Part shown: one piece after another, positions 34,822-45,226 of the stretch
Position numbering within the stretch: the first letter of the stretch is position 1
How the letters are laid out: every line of letters begins with the position of its first letter
Assembly: GCA_045105115.1 (NCBI GenBank)
Contig: JBGCDE010000056.1
Span: 35,730 to 99,729, forward strand
Length of the DNA: 64,000 nucleotides
Reading direction: 5' to 3'
Source of the DNA: JAUIET01 sp045105115
GTDB taxonomy: Bacteria > Pseudomonadota > Gammaproteobacteria > Pseudomonadales > JAUIET01
Program-made: the position numbers and the translations under genes
The notes under the pieces: generated by a model
What the model was told of the DNA's origin: nothing
Seen by the model: only the letters and a program-made list of their open reading frames with translations
Databases searched by the model: none

Positions 34822-35832
34822 CTATGGTGCAGTTGCGGTCAACACAGCGCGACGCGGTGCAGGATAACCCTCAATGGTTTTACTTGAGTCATTTGGGTCT
34901 AGAAAGTTTTTCAGCGACTCAAAGTGCATCCATTCAGTGCTGCGTTGTTCTTCGCAGCTTGTCGCCGAAACATCCACCGTGGCAACGTCTTTAAACCGCA
35001 TTTTTCTTAGCCATACCTCAAGATTTGACACGCTGGGTATAAACCAGACGTTGCCCATTTTCGCATAGCGGCCTTCCGGCACCAGACAATCACCGTCTGA
35101 CTCGTCAATGACCAAAGTTTCAAGCACTAGTTGACCGCCAGGTTTAAGCGACTCTCTCAGCGCCTGTAAGTGTTCAAAAGGGGCGCGCCGATGGTACAAA
35201 ATGCCCATGGAAAACACGGTGTCAAAAGCCTTCAGGTTTGCAGGCACCTGTTCCATACGCTGCGGTACAACCCACACTCGTTGATTTTGGATATAGCGCT
35301 GCAAAGCCCAATATTGCATCACAAACAAAGGGGAAGGCTCGATGCCAATCGTTAAGGCCGCACCTTTACCGGCCATCCGCCAGCAGTGATAACCGCTACC
35401 ACAGCCAACGTCCAACACAGTACGACCCGCCAGCGGCTCTATATGATCTATCAGACGCTGCCACTTCAAGTCAGAACGCCACTCAGTATCAATGGTCACA
35501 CCCGCAATATTAAATGGCCCTTTACGCCACGGGTGAAACTTCATCAGCGATTCTTTAAGTTCACTCTTTGCCGGCGCCTCAAGCTCAGTCGACGGCGTTA
35601 GTGTGATGAAGCGGCTATCCAGGTCAACATCGGCAATATCCAACACGGGCAATTCCGACAGTGCCTGCTGCCAACGAGGCAAGTCACCATAGCGAGCAAT
35701 GCTTAGATTATCAGGTAGTTGCTGCGCCAGCGCCTCTGCCCAGGCAGCCAAAGAAGTGCCTTTAAGACCCTCAATCAATGGCGAATAATCTGAACCGCTG
35801 AAATCATTAAAGCGATCACTTTGCGTCAGCAT
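34822..35832 (-). CDS. cmoB: tRNA U34 carboxymethyltransferase CmoB
   Basis: A 336-residue protein matching CmoB throughout: KFHPWRKGPF, TIDTEWRSDLKWQRL, the SAM-fold loop VLDVGCGSGYHCWRM, and MGILYHRRAPFEHL. CmoB uses carboxy-S-adenosylmethionine to convert 5-hydroxyuridine at the wobble position of several tRNAs to 5-oxyacetyluridine. Its ATG overlaps the stop of cmoA by one base, so the two are cotranslated. The length is close to that of the E. coli protein. Confidence 0.95.
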   Translation of the reverse strand: MLTQSDRFNDFSGSDYSPLIEGLKGTSLAAWAEALAQQLPDNLSIARYGDLPRWQQALSELPVLDIADVDLDSRFITLTPSTELEAPAKSELKESLMKFHPWRKGPFNIAGVTIDTEWRSDLKWQRLIDHIEPLAGRTVLDVGCGSGYHCWRMAGKGAALTIGIEPSPLFVMQYWALQRYIQNQRVWVVPQRMEQVPANLKAFDTVFSMGILYHRRAPFEHLQALRESLKPGGQLVLETLVIDESDGDCLVPEGRYAKMGNVWFIPSVSNLEVWLRKMRFKDVATVDVSATSCEEQRSTEWMHFESLKNFLDPNDSSKTIEGYPAPRRAVLTATAP

Positions 35833-36563
35833 TATTTAAACGCAACCAATGAAGCGAAGTTAAGACACTGAAACCACAATTCTACCCGCGCAAACCCCGC
35901 TGAACGCAATCGCTGTTGATGTACTTCCAGAGTCTCTGGGATCAACACGTTTTCGAGTGCGGCACGTTTCTGGCTAATCTCTAAATCGCTATAGCCTTTG
36001 CTGCGTTTAAAATCATGATGCAAGTCGCTGAACAAATTCGTAAGCTCGTCATCATCAAACGCAATTTTTTCAGACAGAATCAACACGCCACCTGAATTCA
36101 TGCCACCAGCCAGGCGTCGCAGCAATGTCTCACGCTGATCAAGCTCAATAAATTGCAGGGTATAATTTAGCGCCACAATCGATGCGTTGCTCAACTCAAC
36201 GTTGTTAATATCAGCGCAAATCAATGAGATGTTTGAGTGCGCGCTATTGTTAGCAATTAAGTTATGCGCTTTTTCAAGCATTGCTTCTGAATTATCAACG
36301 CCAATTACTTCGCACTCATTCTGTTCAGGCCCAAGTGCTTTCGCCATGGCCAGACTGGTTGCCCCAAGCGAACAACCAAGATCGTACAAGCGCGTACCCG
36401 GTTTCGCAAAACGCTGTGCAAGAAAACCGCTCATAGCTACCGCACTTGCGTAACCAGGCACAGAGCGCTGAATCATGTCTGGAAAAACATCGGCTACCGC
36501 AGAATCAAATTCGAAGCCGCTAACATCCATCTGAGGGCGTGCAAATAAATCGTCTTTACTCAT
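35832..36563 (-). CDS. cmoA: carboxy-S-adenosyl-L-methionine synthase CmoA
   Basis: A 243-residue SAM-fold protein: FPDMIQRSVPGY near the N-terminus, YDLGCSLGATSLAMA as the cofactor loop, IGVDNSEAML and LNYTLQFI, all as in CmoA. It makes carboxy-SAM from SAM and prephenate, which CmoB then uses. It lies 4 bp after the ygiQ stop on the same strand, giving an apparent ygiQ-cmoA-cmoB transcription unit. Confidence 0.95.
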   Translation of the reverse strand: MSKDDLFARPQMDVSGFEFDSAVADVFPDMIQRSVPGYASAVAMSGFLAQRFAKPGTRLYDLGCSLGATSLAMAKALGPEQNECEVIGVDNSEAMLEKAHNLIANNSAHSNISLICADINNVELSNASIVALNYTLQFIELDQRETLLRRLAGGMNSGGVLILSEKIAFDDDELTNLFSDLHHDFKRSKGYSDLEISQKRAALENVLIPETLEVHQQRLRSAGFARVELWFQCLNFASLVAFK

Positions 36564-36567
36564 ACTC

Positions 36568-38733
36568 TTATTTACGACGCTTACCCGAAGGCCTGGAACT
36601 CCACTGGCTACCCCTGGCGGGTTTCAATTTTTTATTGCCTCGACCGCCGTGTTTCGCACCCTCGTGCGGTACCAAATGCTTATCAGAGTCGCCAATCAAA
36701 TCCTGACGCTTCATGCGTACCAGCGACTCACGCAAATAACCCCAATTCTTCTCATCGTGATACCGCAGAAAAGCCTTCTGCCGACGACGCTGATCCAAAT
36801 TGCGCGCTGCAAACACACGCTCACCTTTTTTGTAATTCAGTTTTTTAAGCGGGTTGCGACCTGAGTGATACATAGCCGTTGCCAGTGCCATTGGCGACGG
36901 ATAAAACGTTTGTACCTGATCAACCCGAAATTTATTTTTCTTCAGCCAAATCGCCAAATTCAGCATATCTTCATCCGTACAACCGGGGTGCGCCGCAATA
37001 AAATACGGAATCAGATACTGCTCTTTACCCGCTTGGCGCGAATACTTATCAAACATTTTCTTGAATTCATAATACGAACCCATACCTGGCTTCATCATTT
37101 TTGACAGCGTGTGGTCTTCGCTGTGCTCTGGCGCTATTTTTAAATAACCACCCACATGATGCGTTACCAGTTCCTTCACGTACTCCTGATCCAATACCGC
37201 CAGATCGTAACGCAATCCCGATGCGATCAAAATGCGCTTGATACCTGGAATAGCCCGCGCTTTACGATACAACTGTGTAGTGGGCGCGTGATTAGTTTCC
37301 AGGTTCTTACAAATAGTTGGGTACACACAACTCAAGCGCCGACAATTGGCCTGGGTAACATCATCGATGCAATTAAGCTGATACATGTTTGCAGTAGGAC
37401 CACCAAGATCAGAGATGCTGCCAGTAAACCCAGGCACCTTGTCTCTGATGGCTTCAACTTCACGCAATATCGATTCTTCAGACCGGCTTTGTATCACCCG
37501 CCCTTCGTGTTCTGTAATAGAACAAAACGTACAACCGCCAAAACAACCGCGCATAATATTCACGGAAGTCTTAATCATGTCATACGCTGGAATTTGCAAG
37601 TCACCGTAAGAGGGATGCGGCACACGCTGATACGGCAAATCAAAAACCGCGTCCATCTCTTCCGTGGTTAATGGAATCGGCGGCCTGGTAACCCATATTT
37701 CTTTAGTGCCGTGTTTTTGCACCAACACACGCGCATTGTGCGGATTACTCTCCTGATGCAACACCCTGGATGCATGCGCATACAAAACCGCATCGCTTCT
37801 AACCTTTTCATAAGAAGGTAAGCGCACGTACACTTTTTCGGTGGAACCAAGCTTGCCAAGCTCTTTGGTACTCAGCGGCATTGGAATAATGCGGACCGGA
37901 GAAACATCATCTGAAGTAGCAGAAGGTGTTTTATCAGCCGCAAGCGAATCTTCAGCCTCGGCTTTATCAAACTCATACGGATCAGGAAGCTGGTCAATAC
38001 GCCCCGGCCAGTCGATTCGGGTAGAGTCCACCTCTACCCACTGCGCCGGCACATCATCTAACACCAAAGTTATACCGCGAACATCTCGAAGATCTCGCGT
38101 CGTTTTCCCATTCGCGAAACGGTCCGCCACTTCTGCCATGGCGCGCTCAGCATTACCGTACAAAAGCACATCAGCGCCCGAGTCAATCAACACCGAGCGC
38201 CTGACTTCATCTTCCCAATAATCGTATTGCGCAATACGGCGTAAACTCGCCTCGATACCACCAATAACAATTGGGCTGTCTTTGTAGGCTTCACGGCAGC
38301 GCTGGCTGTAAACAATCACCGAACGATCCGGTCTCTGTCCACCTTCACCACCCGGCGTATACGCATCATCGCTGCGCATGCGACGATCAGCCGTGTAACG
38401 GTTAATCATCGAGTCCATGTTGCCGGCAGTAACACCGAAAAACAGATTAGGCTTGCCAAGCTCTGTGAACGCCTCAGTGCTGCGCCAATCGGGCTGACTG
38501 ATAATACCTACGCGATAACCCTGAGATTCCAGAAATCGGCCGATAACCGCCATACCAAAACTTGGATGATCTACGTAGGCATCACCGGTAACAATAATGA
38601 TGTCGCAGCTGTCCCAACCCAGCTCATCCATTTCTGTCCTGGACATTGGCAAGTAGGGCGCGGTGCCATAGCACTCGGCCCAATACTTTGGGTAGGAGAA
38701 AAGCTCTTTTGCGGTGCTTGGTTGTATTAACAT
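36568..38733 (-). CDS. ygiQ: YgiQ-family radical SAM protein
   Basis: About 721 residues. The N-terminal part matches YgiQ (CDIIIVTGDAYVDHPSFGMA, GVTAGNMDSMINRYTADRR), followed by the radical SAM cluster CFGGCTFCS in the middle and a Lys/Arg-rich tail. The reaction has not been established for the family. I chose ATG 38733 (MLIQPSTAKELFS) because it aligns with the family start; GTG 38763 is also open but adds ten unrelated residues. The upstream gap contains copy 2 of the 110-bp element. Confidence 0.9.
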   Translation of the reverse strand: MLIQPSTAKELFSYPKYWAECYGTAPYLPMSRTEMDELGWDSCDIIIVTGDAYVDHPSFGMAVIGRFLESQGYRVGIISQPDWRSTEAFTELGKPNLFFGVTAGNMDSMINRYTADRRMRSDDAYTPGGEGGQRPDRSVIVYSQRCREAYKDSPIVIGGIEASLRRIAQYDYWEDEVRRSVLIDSGADVLLYGNAERAMAEVADRFANGKTTRDLRDVRGITLVLDDVPAQWVEVDSTRIDWPGRIDQLPDPYEFDKAEAEDSLAADKTPSATSDDVSPVRIIPMPLSTKELGKLGSTEKVYVRLPSYEKVRSDAVLYAHASRVLHQESNPHNARVLVQKHGTKEIWVTRPPIPLTTEEMDAVFDLPYQRVPHPSYGDLQIPAYDMIKTSVNIMRGCFGGCTFCSITEHEGRVIQSRSEESILREVEAIRDKVPGFTGSISDLGGPTANMYQLNCIDDVTQANCRRLSCVYPTICKNLETNHAPTTQLYRKARAIPGIKRILIASGLRYDLAVLDQEYVKELVTHHVGGYLKIAPEHSEDHTLSKMMKPGMGSYYEFKKMFDKYSRQAGKEQYLIPYFIAAHPGCTDEDMLNLAIWLKKNKFRVDQVQTFYPSPMALATAMYHSGRNPLKKLNYKKGERVFAARNLDQRRRQKAFLRYHDEKNWGYLRESLVRMKRQDLIGDSDKHLVPHEGAKHGGRGNKKLKPARGSQWSSRPSGKRRK

Positions 38734-38771
38734 TAGTGCCACTGATCGTCGGGCGTAAACCACGGAATTGA

Positions 38772-38881
38772 GGCTGAATTAAACGCGCGGCGCCCGGAAC
38801 TGTTGAAAAGAGGGACCTTTTCAACAAGCCCCCATGGATGGGTTCACGGCGTGTTCCGGGCGTCGCGTGTTTAATTCAGCC
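38772..38881. repeat. 110-bp structured intergenic element, copy 2
   Basis: Arms 38772-38799 and 38854-38881 form a 28-bp inverted repeat with two non-Watson-Crick pairs, both G-T on the + strand (38785/38868, 38790/38863). Core 38800-38853 matches copy 1 at 53 of 54 positions. Arm, core and total lengths are exactly those of copy 1 (28-54-28), although the arm sequences are unrelated. It lies 54 bp beyond the stop codon of the flavin monooxygenase gene and 38 bp before the ygiQ start. Confidence 0.85.
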
Positions 38882-38935
38882 GGCGAAGCTGGCACAAACT
38901 AAAATTATACGAGCCCAGTACGAAAGGAAGGCAGG

Positions 38936-40114
38936 TTACAGAAAGAAGTCCTGATTATCCATCCCAAGATTCACTGCACCCAGATTTCTCGCAAAGCCAA
39001 CTGGATTATTGGCCACGTGAGCCCTTGCAGTATGCACATCCAGGAAGCGTTGCTGGATCTCGCTGCCAATAAACACCGAACGACCACCCGCCACCTCAAA
39101 CAAACTATCAATGATGTTAATCGACTTCTCGATCACCAATGAAGCCTGGTAGCGATACTTGATGCGATCATCCAGCGGTATTTCTTCGCCAGCGTTCACA
39201 CACGCCATGATGTGCTCGTAGTTACGCTGCATCACAACTTCCAACTCATCGATCGCATTAACCGCTTTGGCCACTCGCTCATGCGTTGCAATATCGCCCG
39301 CCAGTTTGGTCGGGTCTCCACTGGCGCTGCCAGTAACCGCCTGCTTATAAAGGTCCAGTGCAGCTTTGCACGCACCGATCGCAGGTGTGCACACTGTTCG
39401 AATAAATATTTGCGCCCACGGTATGCGATACAGAGGTGCTGTGTTTTCAGTCAGACCCGGGTTGCTGTGGACCAGAAAGCCGTCCATCTGCTTATGCGTA
39501 CGATGCTCTGGCACGAAACACCCTTCAATCACGATATCGTTACTGCCAGTACCCTGCAGACCCATTGCGTCCCAGGTGTCTTCAATCACGTAATCGCCTT
39601 TTGGAATCAGGAATGTTCGGTAGCCCTCACCAGGAATGATGCCACCCAACAACACCCAGGTGCAGTGGTCTGACCCACTAGACCAACCCCAACGACCGCT
39701 GAAGTTGAATCCGCCCTCAACGACCTCAACTTTACCCATGGGCGCATACGATGAGCTTACCCGGGTATGAATGCTCTCACCCCACACATCTTTTTGAGCC
39801 TGATCGGGCATCAGTGCCAGCTGAAACGCGTGCACCGCTACAATGCCGCAAGCCCAGGCAGACGACATACACGCCTCTGATATAGCAATCGACATCTTGA
39901 AAAAGTCTTGAGGATCCAGCTCATAGCCGCCCCAACGCTCTGGTTGCAGCGCTAAAAAGAAGCCTAATTCCTGCAGTTCGTCGACCGTGGCCTGAGCAAC
40001 TTTGCGCTCAGACTTGGTCTGCGCTGCACGTTCGCGTATTTTCGGCTGCATTTCAATGATAGATTGCAACATGTTCGCTGCTATTTCTTTCTTTTTGGCA
40101 TCATTCGCGGCCAT
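38936..40114 (-). CDS. acyl-CoA dehydrogenase-fold flavin monooxygenase (HsaA/HpaB-C2-like)
   Basis: A 392-residue protein of the acyl-CoA dehydrogenase fold. The patterns LGFFLALQPERWGG, SSSYAPMG and FSGRWGWSSGSDHCTW match the oxygenase components of two-component flavin monooxygenases such as HsaA more closely than true acyl-CoA dehydrogenases, and the usual catalytic Glu context is not apparent. It would hydroxylate a phenolic or steroid-like substrate using reduced flavin from a partner reductase, not present nearby. AGGAG precedes ATG 40114. Confidence 0.78.
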   Translation of the reverse strand: MAANDAKKKEIAANMLQSIIEMQPKIRERAAQTKSERKVAQATVDELQELGFFLALQPERWGGYELDPQDFFKMSIAISEACMSSAWACGIVAVHAFQLALMPDQAQKDVWGESIHTRVSSSYAPMGKVEVVEGGFNFSGRWGWSSGSDHCTWVLLGGIIPGEGYRTFLIPKGDYVIEDTWDAMGLQGTGSNDIVIEGCFVPEHRTHKQMDGFLVHSNPGLTENTAPLYRIPWAQIFIRTVCTPAIGACKAALDLYKQAVTGSASGDPTKLAGDIATHERVAKAVNAIDELEVVMQRNYEHIMACVNAGEEIPLDDRIKYRYQASLVIEKSINIIDSLFEVAGGRSVFIGSEIQQRFLDVHTARAHVANNPVGFARNLGAVNLGMDNQDFFL

Positions 40115-40293
40115 GGAAATCTCCTGTTTGGGGCGCCATGCTCGATGCGTGACGCTACTTCGATCAGGTATGGTAAGGGAACTTTCACCGGATTACATCA
40201 GTCTGTCTTATACGCAATGCTTGGCGGGGAAGATCAGTAGGGCTACACTGGCCCGGCATCTACAACCCGCTAACAATATAAGAGGTTAATACG

Positions 40294-40935
40294 ATGAAAT
40301 TTTTAAAGTTCATCATCGGACTGATCGTCTTGGTGCTGGTCATTGGCGCGTTTTTGCCTTCCAGCACGACCTTTGAGCGATCAGTCACAATGAATGCACC
40401 ACAGGATCTGGTGTACGAGTACGTTAATAGCATGCCACGGTTCAATGAATGGTCGCCATGGCACTCCATAGACCCCAATACAAAGTACACGTTTACCGGC
40501 CCAGAGTCTGGGGTGGGTCACAAAATGGCCTGGCAAAGCGATCATGAGAATGTGGGCAGTGGCTCGCAGGAAATCATCGAAGCCTCGCCACCCAATAAAG
40601 TAGTCACATTTCTCGATTTTGGCCCCATGGGCAACGCCAATGCAACCTTTACTCTCGACGTACTTGGCGATGGCACCAAAGTAGTCTGGTCGTTTTATGA
40701 CGAGCATGGCTGGGCGATTCAAGACCGATATTTTGGCTTAATGACAGAGAAATTTGTTGGGCCAATGTATGAAGACGGGCTGAGCAAGTTCAAAACGGTT
40801 GCCGAGAAAGCCGCCGCAGACAAAACGGCGGCAACGCAGGCCATTCAAGCTGCGTTGCGGGCCAAGGCCGCTGAAATGGCTGAATCGATGGTAGACGCTG
40901 CTGCACAGAGCGACCCGGCTACCACCGATCTTTAG
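40294..40935 (+). CDS. SRPBCC (polyketide cyclase/START-like) protein with N-terminal membrane segment
   Basis: A 213-residue protein. An N-terminal hydrophobic helix (FLKFIIGLIVLVLVIGAFL) precedes an SRPBCC fold (about 28-175: FERSVTMNAPQDLVYEYV, FNEWSPWHSIDPN, KVVWSFYDEHGW), a lipid- or ligand-binding helix-grip. The tail is Ala-rich and helical. The ligand is unknown. AGAGG lies upstream of ATG 40294. It is divergent from the flavin monooxygenase, sharing a 179-bp intergenic region. Confidence 0.78.
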   Translation: MKFLKFIIGLIVLVLVIGAFLPSSTTFERSVTMNAPQDLVYEYVNSMPRFNEWSPWHSIDPNTKYTFTGPESGVGHKMAWQSDHENVGSGSQEIIEASPPNKVVTFLDFGPMGNANATFTLDVLGDGTKVVWSFYDEHGWAIQDRYFGLMTEKFVGPMYEDGLSKFKTVAEKAAADKTAATQAIQAALRAKAAEMAESMVDAAAQSDPATTDL

Positions 40936-40946
40936 GGCTTAAGAGA

Positions 40947-41249
40947 CTAGTCCAGCTGCTTTAGAGTGAGCTCTTCGCCACTCTTGGTCTTATGCACCTT
41001 GCATAAGGCTTTAATGCGTTCGTCGCCGGTGCGCAGCTTCAACCATACGCGCATATAGCGCCCTGCTTGGCTCATTTGCCAAAAACGCGCGTCGGAGCGA
41101 TCAATCTGGTACTGCTCAGTCGCATGCTCAATACACTCATCTATCGCCCGGTTAGCGCGTTCACCGGCATTGGCCGCGTTAGAGGCCGCGCCGACTAATA
41201 GCGCTACCGCCAGTACACTGTTTCTTCTTCCAATCTGATGCAATTTCAT
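40947..41249 (-). CDS. small exported protein with a Cys pair
   Basis: A 100-residue protein with a signal peptide (cleavage near NANA-GE, residue about 29) and a mature part of about 70 residues that contains two Cys (ECIEH, LCKVH). I do not recognise the family. ATG 41249 has GAGG 8 bases upstream. It is divergent from the LysR gene, and the 128-bp gap carries palindromic sequences, so LysR control is plausible. Confidence 0.6.
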   Translation of the reverse strand: MKLHQIGRRNSVLAVALLVGAASNAANAGERANRAIDECIEHATEQYQIDRSDARFWQMSQAGRYMRVWLKLRTGDERIKALCKVHKTKSGEELTLKQLD

Positions 41250-41292
41250 AATCGTATCCTCATTGATATGCGTCAAGGTTGAGAATAGTGTG

Positions 41293-41346
41293 TGCAGTAT
41301 TGATCGTATATAGCGTATACTGCATTGTGATGGTGCATATATGCAC
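41293..41346. promoter_or_regulatory. palindromic operator candidates between the exported protein and the LysR gene
   Basis: An 8-bp perfect inverted repeat TGCAGTAT (41293-41300) / ATACTGCA (41317-41324) with a 16-bp spacer, then a perfect 14-bp palindrome GTGCATATATGCAC (41333-41346). Both lie between divergent starts at 41249 and 41378, where LysR-type regulators usually bind. Binding is inferred. Confidence 0.5.
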
Positions 41347-41377
41347 GCGACAGCAGACCACACAAACGAGGCTTCTC

Positions 41378-42325
41378 ATGCAAAACCTGGACTGGAATGA
41401 TCTGCGCTATTGCCTGGCCATTGTTGACGAAGGCTCTGTGACGGCGGCTGCAAAAAAACTGGGCGTAAACCACACAACAGTAAGCAGGCGCATCACCGCG
41501 CTGGAAACCCAGCTGGGCGCCCCTTTATTCGACCGTTCAAACTCGGGCTGGCTAATAACACCGTTGGGTGAATCCATTTTGCCCGAGGCCAGCCAAATGC
41601 GTGAATCGGCGCAGGCCATCAGCCGCATGGTCACCGCTGACAGAAAAGAACTGAGCGGCTTGATACGCGTTACAACGATTGACACTTTTATGCAGGGTGC
41701 CATTGGCCCGGGCCTAATGGAATTTACCCAGCAGTATCCTGATATTGATATTGAGTTGATACTGGGTGATGAAGTTCTGGATCTGGCCAGTCACGACGCC
41801 GACATCGCTTTTCGCGGCACCGATTCACCCCCACCGAATGTGGTAGGCACGCGTCTGGGCCACTTTGCTACCGGCGTTTACTGCACACCTGCAGTGTACG
41901 AACAGTATCAAAACGACCCTGGCTCTGTGTCAGCTATTTCATGGCGAGGTGATGGTAAAACCCTACCCGACTGGATGCCACAGTACTTCCCTGGCATGCA
42001 CCTGCGTTACCGCGTTAGCTCCTTGAACGTGCTGTATGACTTGACCCGTCATGGCTATGGTATTGCGCAACTGCCGTGTGGACTGGGCGATGCTTCACAT
42101 CGATTAATTCGCGTGCCCGACACACAAATTGGCAAAGGCCCAGGTCTTTGGGTGCTGTCTCACATAGATTTACGCACCACGGCGCGTATACGTATTTTCC
42201 GCGACTTTATGATTGAGGCGATTGAAAAACGCATGCCTTTGCTGGAAGGCAAACGAGAAGGTTATTGGAAAAGCCAACCTAGACAGATAGAAGATGATTT
42301 TACGGCCGCCATTGATATTCCTTGA
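41378..42325 (+). CDS. LysR-family transcriptional regulator
   Basis: A 315-residue regulator. The N-terminal winged helix (about 1-60: GSVTAAAKKLGVNHTTVSRRITALE) is typical of LysR proteins, followed by a substrate-binding-protein-like effector domain. I chose ATG 41378 because the DNA-binding domain starts right there and GAGG is 7 bases upstream; the open frame extends further without an SD. Its 3' end overlaps the convergent ATL gene by 26 bp. The likely target is itself and the divergent small exported protein. Confidence 0.88.
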   Translation: MQNLDWNDLRYCLAIVDEGSVTAAAKKLGVNHTTVSRRITALETQLGAPLFDRSNSGWLITPLGESILPEASQMRESAQAISRMVTADRKELSGLIRVTTIDTFMQGAIGPGLMEFTQQYPDIDIELILGDEVLDLASHDADIAFRGTDSPPPNVVGTRLGHFATGVYCTPAVYEQYQNDPGSVSAISWRGDGKTLPDWMPQYFPGMHLRYRVSSLNVLYDLTRHGYGIAQLPCGLGDASHRLIRVPDTQIGKGPGLWVLSHIDLRTTARIRIFRDFMIEAIEKRMPLLEGKREGYWKSQPRQIEDDFTAAIDIP

Positions 42326-42608
42326 GGCTGATTCGACCGTTCACCAAAGTAACACCGTCTTCGGCTAACTTTGCGGCTTGGCGATCAAACGCTGGGCCCT
42401 CTGGCACTGAGATACGACCTTGCGAGTTAATCACCCTAAACCACGGCAGACTGCTACCGGCTGGCAATTCGCGAAGACACCGACCAACCTGGCGAGCGCC
42501 ATTTCCAATATCGGCAAGCTTTGCAATTTGACCGTAGGTAGCCACCTTGCCAGGCGGAATGCTGGCGATCACCTGCCATATGCGCTCACGACGCTCAATT
42601 GCGTCCAT
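42300..42608 (-). CDS. alkyltransferase-like protein (ATL, MGMT C-terminal fold)
   Basis: A 102-residue protein with the DNA-binding half of O6-alkylguanine alkyltransferases: GKVATYGQIAKLAD, ARQVGRCLRELP, and the active-site loop PWFRV. The acceptor Cys of the canonical PCHRV is Trp here. That is the mark of ATL proteins, which bind O6-alkylguanine lesions and flag them for nucleotide excision repair without removing the alkyl group. The third residue (Phe for His) is also unusual. It overlaps lysR tail-to-tail. Confidence 0.87.
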   Translation of the reverse strand: MDAIERRERIWQVIASIPPGKVATYGQIAKLADIGNGARQVGRCLRELPAGSSLPWFRVINSQGRISVPEGPAFDRQAAKLAEDGVTLVNGRISLKEYQWRP

Positions 42609-42626
42609 TAGCCTTAGCCTGTGAAG

Positions 42627-43735
42627 CTATTGCAAGCCGGCGGCTTGCAGAACCCAGTTATCACGTTTCGCTCGGCCCTTGAACGCCGACAGATTGTCGT
42701 CAATCCAGGCAAGATCTTTGAGCGTAAACATCGCAATTTGCTCAAACTGGTATATACCAAGATCATTGAGCATGGTTTCCAATTTTGGACCAATGCCCTT
42801 AATTCGTTTCAGGTTATCAACGCGTAGCGGCCGCTCAGTAAACAGCTTGGACTCGGTCGCAATACCGTCATCTTCGGGAATTTCCAGCTCTGCTTGCTGT
42901 GGTGTAGCAGGAACAGCGGACTCAGTCCGAGCGCGCGCTTGCTGGCAGTCTTGCAATGCGGCCTGCAATTCTTCAATCTTGCGCTTATGCTGCTCAAGCT
43001 CTTCGGTACTTTCAGGCAGCTGCTCTGCAGATGCCACAATCGGTGCTGACCTGGTTCGCAATGCATCCAGTTCTCGCTGCAAGTTATCTTTCGCTTGCAA
43101 GGCTGAATCTGTTTTCGATGTTTGACTTGCCAACAGCAACTCAACCGAGCGAATTTTCTTGTCTTTACTTTGCGCTGCAATGGTTAAGTCAGCATGCTCG
43201 CGCTGCAAGGCATCATACTGCTCCTGAAACTGATTCAGTTTTTCTTCAGTATCATGTATTTCGGTTTCCAAAATAGGCATGCGACCTTCAGAGGCAGCCT
43301 GGTTTTTCTCAAGGTCGGCAATCGTGCTTTGCAATTTACCAATTTCAGATTGCAGCAGCGGCGCCTGCTTTTGCCAGTAACGCCCTTCTTTCTCAATCAC
43401 GATAATTCGCTGTTCCTTACCCGCCAGCGAATTGTTTAATTCTATAATTTCGGCGCGGCAAACTTCCAGCTCGTCCATTTGTTCAGCTGTTGCTTTTTCC
43501 AGCGTGATACAGCGCATACTCACCTGCGCGCGTTCCGCTTCCACCTCTTCAAACCGTGCTTTGGTGCGCCGGTATTCGCCTTCAGTATCGGTAAGCCGGC
43601 CATTTGCAACTCGCAAATCTTCTTGCAAAAACGCCTCACGCGTTCGCGCCGCACTGGACCTTAGCCACCAACCAAATGCCGCACCTAACAGTAATGCCAA
43701 GATAAGGCATACAACGATCTGCCCAATCAAATAAG

Positions 43736-43739
<4 letters not shown>
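42627..43739 (-). CDS. membrane-anchored coiled-coil protein with C-terminal helix-hairpin-helix
   Basis: A 370-residue protein: one N-terminal TM helix (about 5-27), a long coiled coil (about 35-265, heptad-rich with Glu/Gln/Lys/Leu), a short acidic linker, and a C-terminal domain (about 312-368) with LKRIKGIGPKLETMLNDLGI, the HhH pattern also seen at the C-termini of several membrane and ribosomal-type proteins. DNA binding by such a domain is possible but not shown. Its start overlaps the stop of the OmpA/BON gene (ATGA), so the two form an envelope-linked operon. Confidence 0.75.
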
Positions 43740-45106
<1,367 letters not shown>

Positions 45107-45226
45107 TTTTTCGCCCCAGTTTATTTGTGCAGATCATACCGCGCTCTATCGCGAGCTGAAACACCTTGTAATGGAGGCTGTGCCTATTGCGGTATTTTGA
45201 CTATGCCAAACTGCTTTGTATTGACC

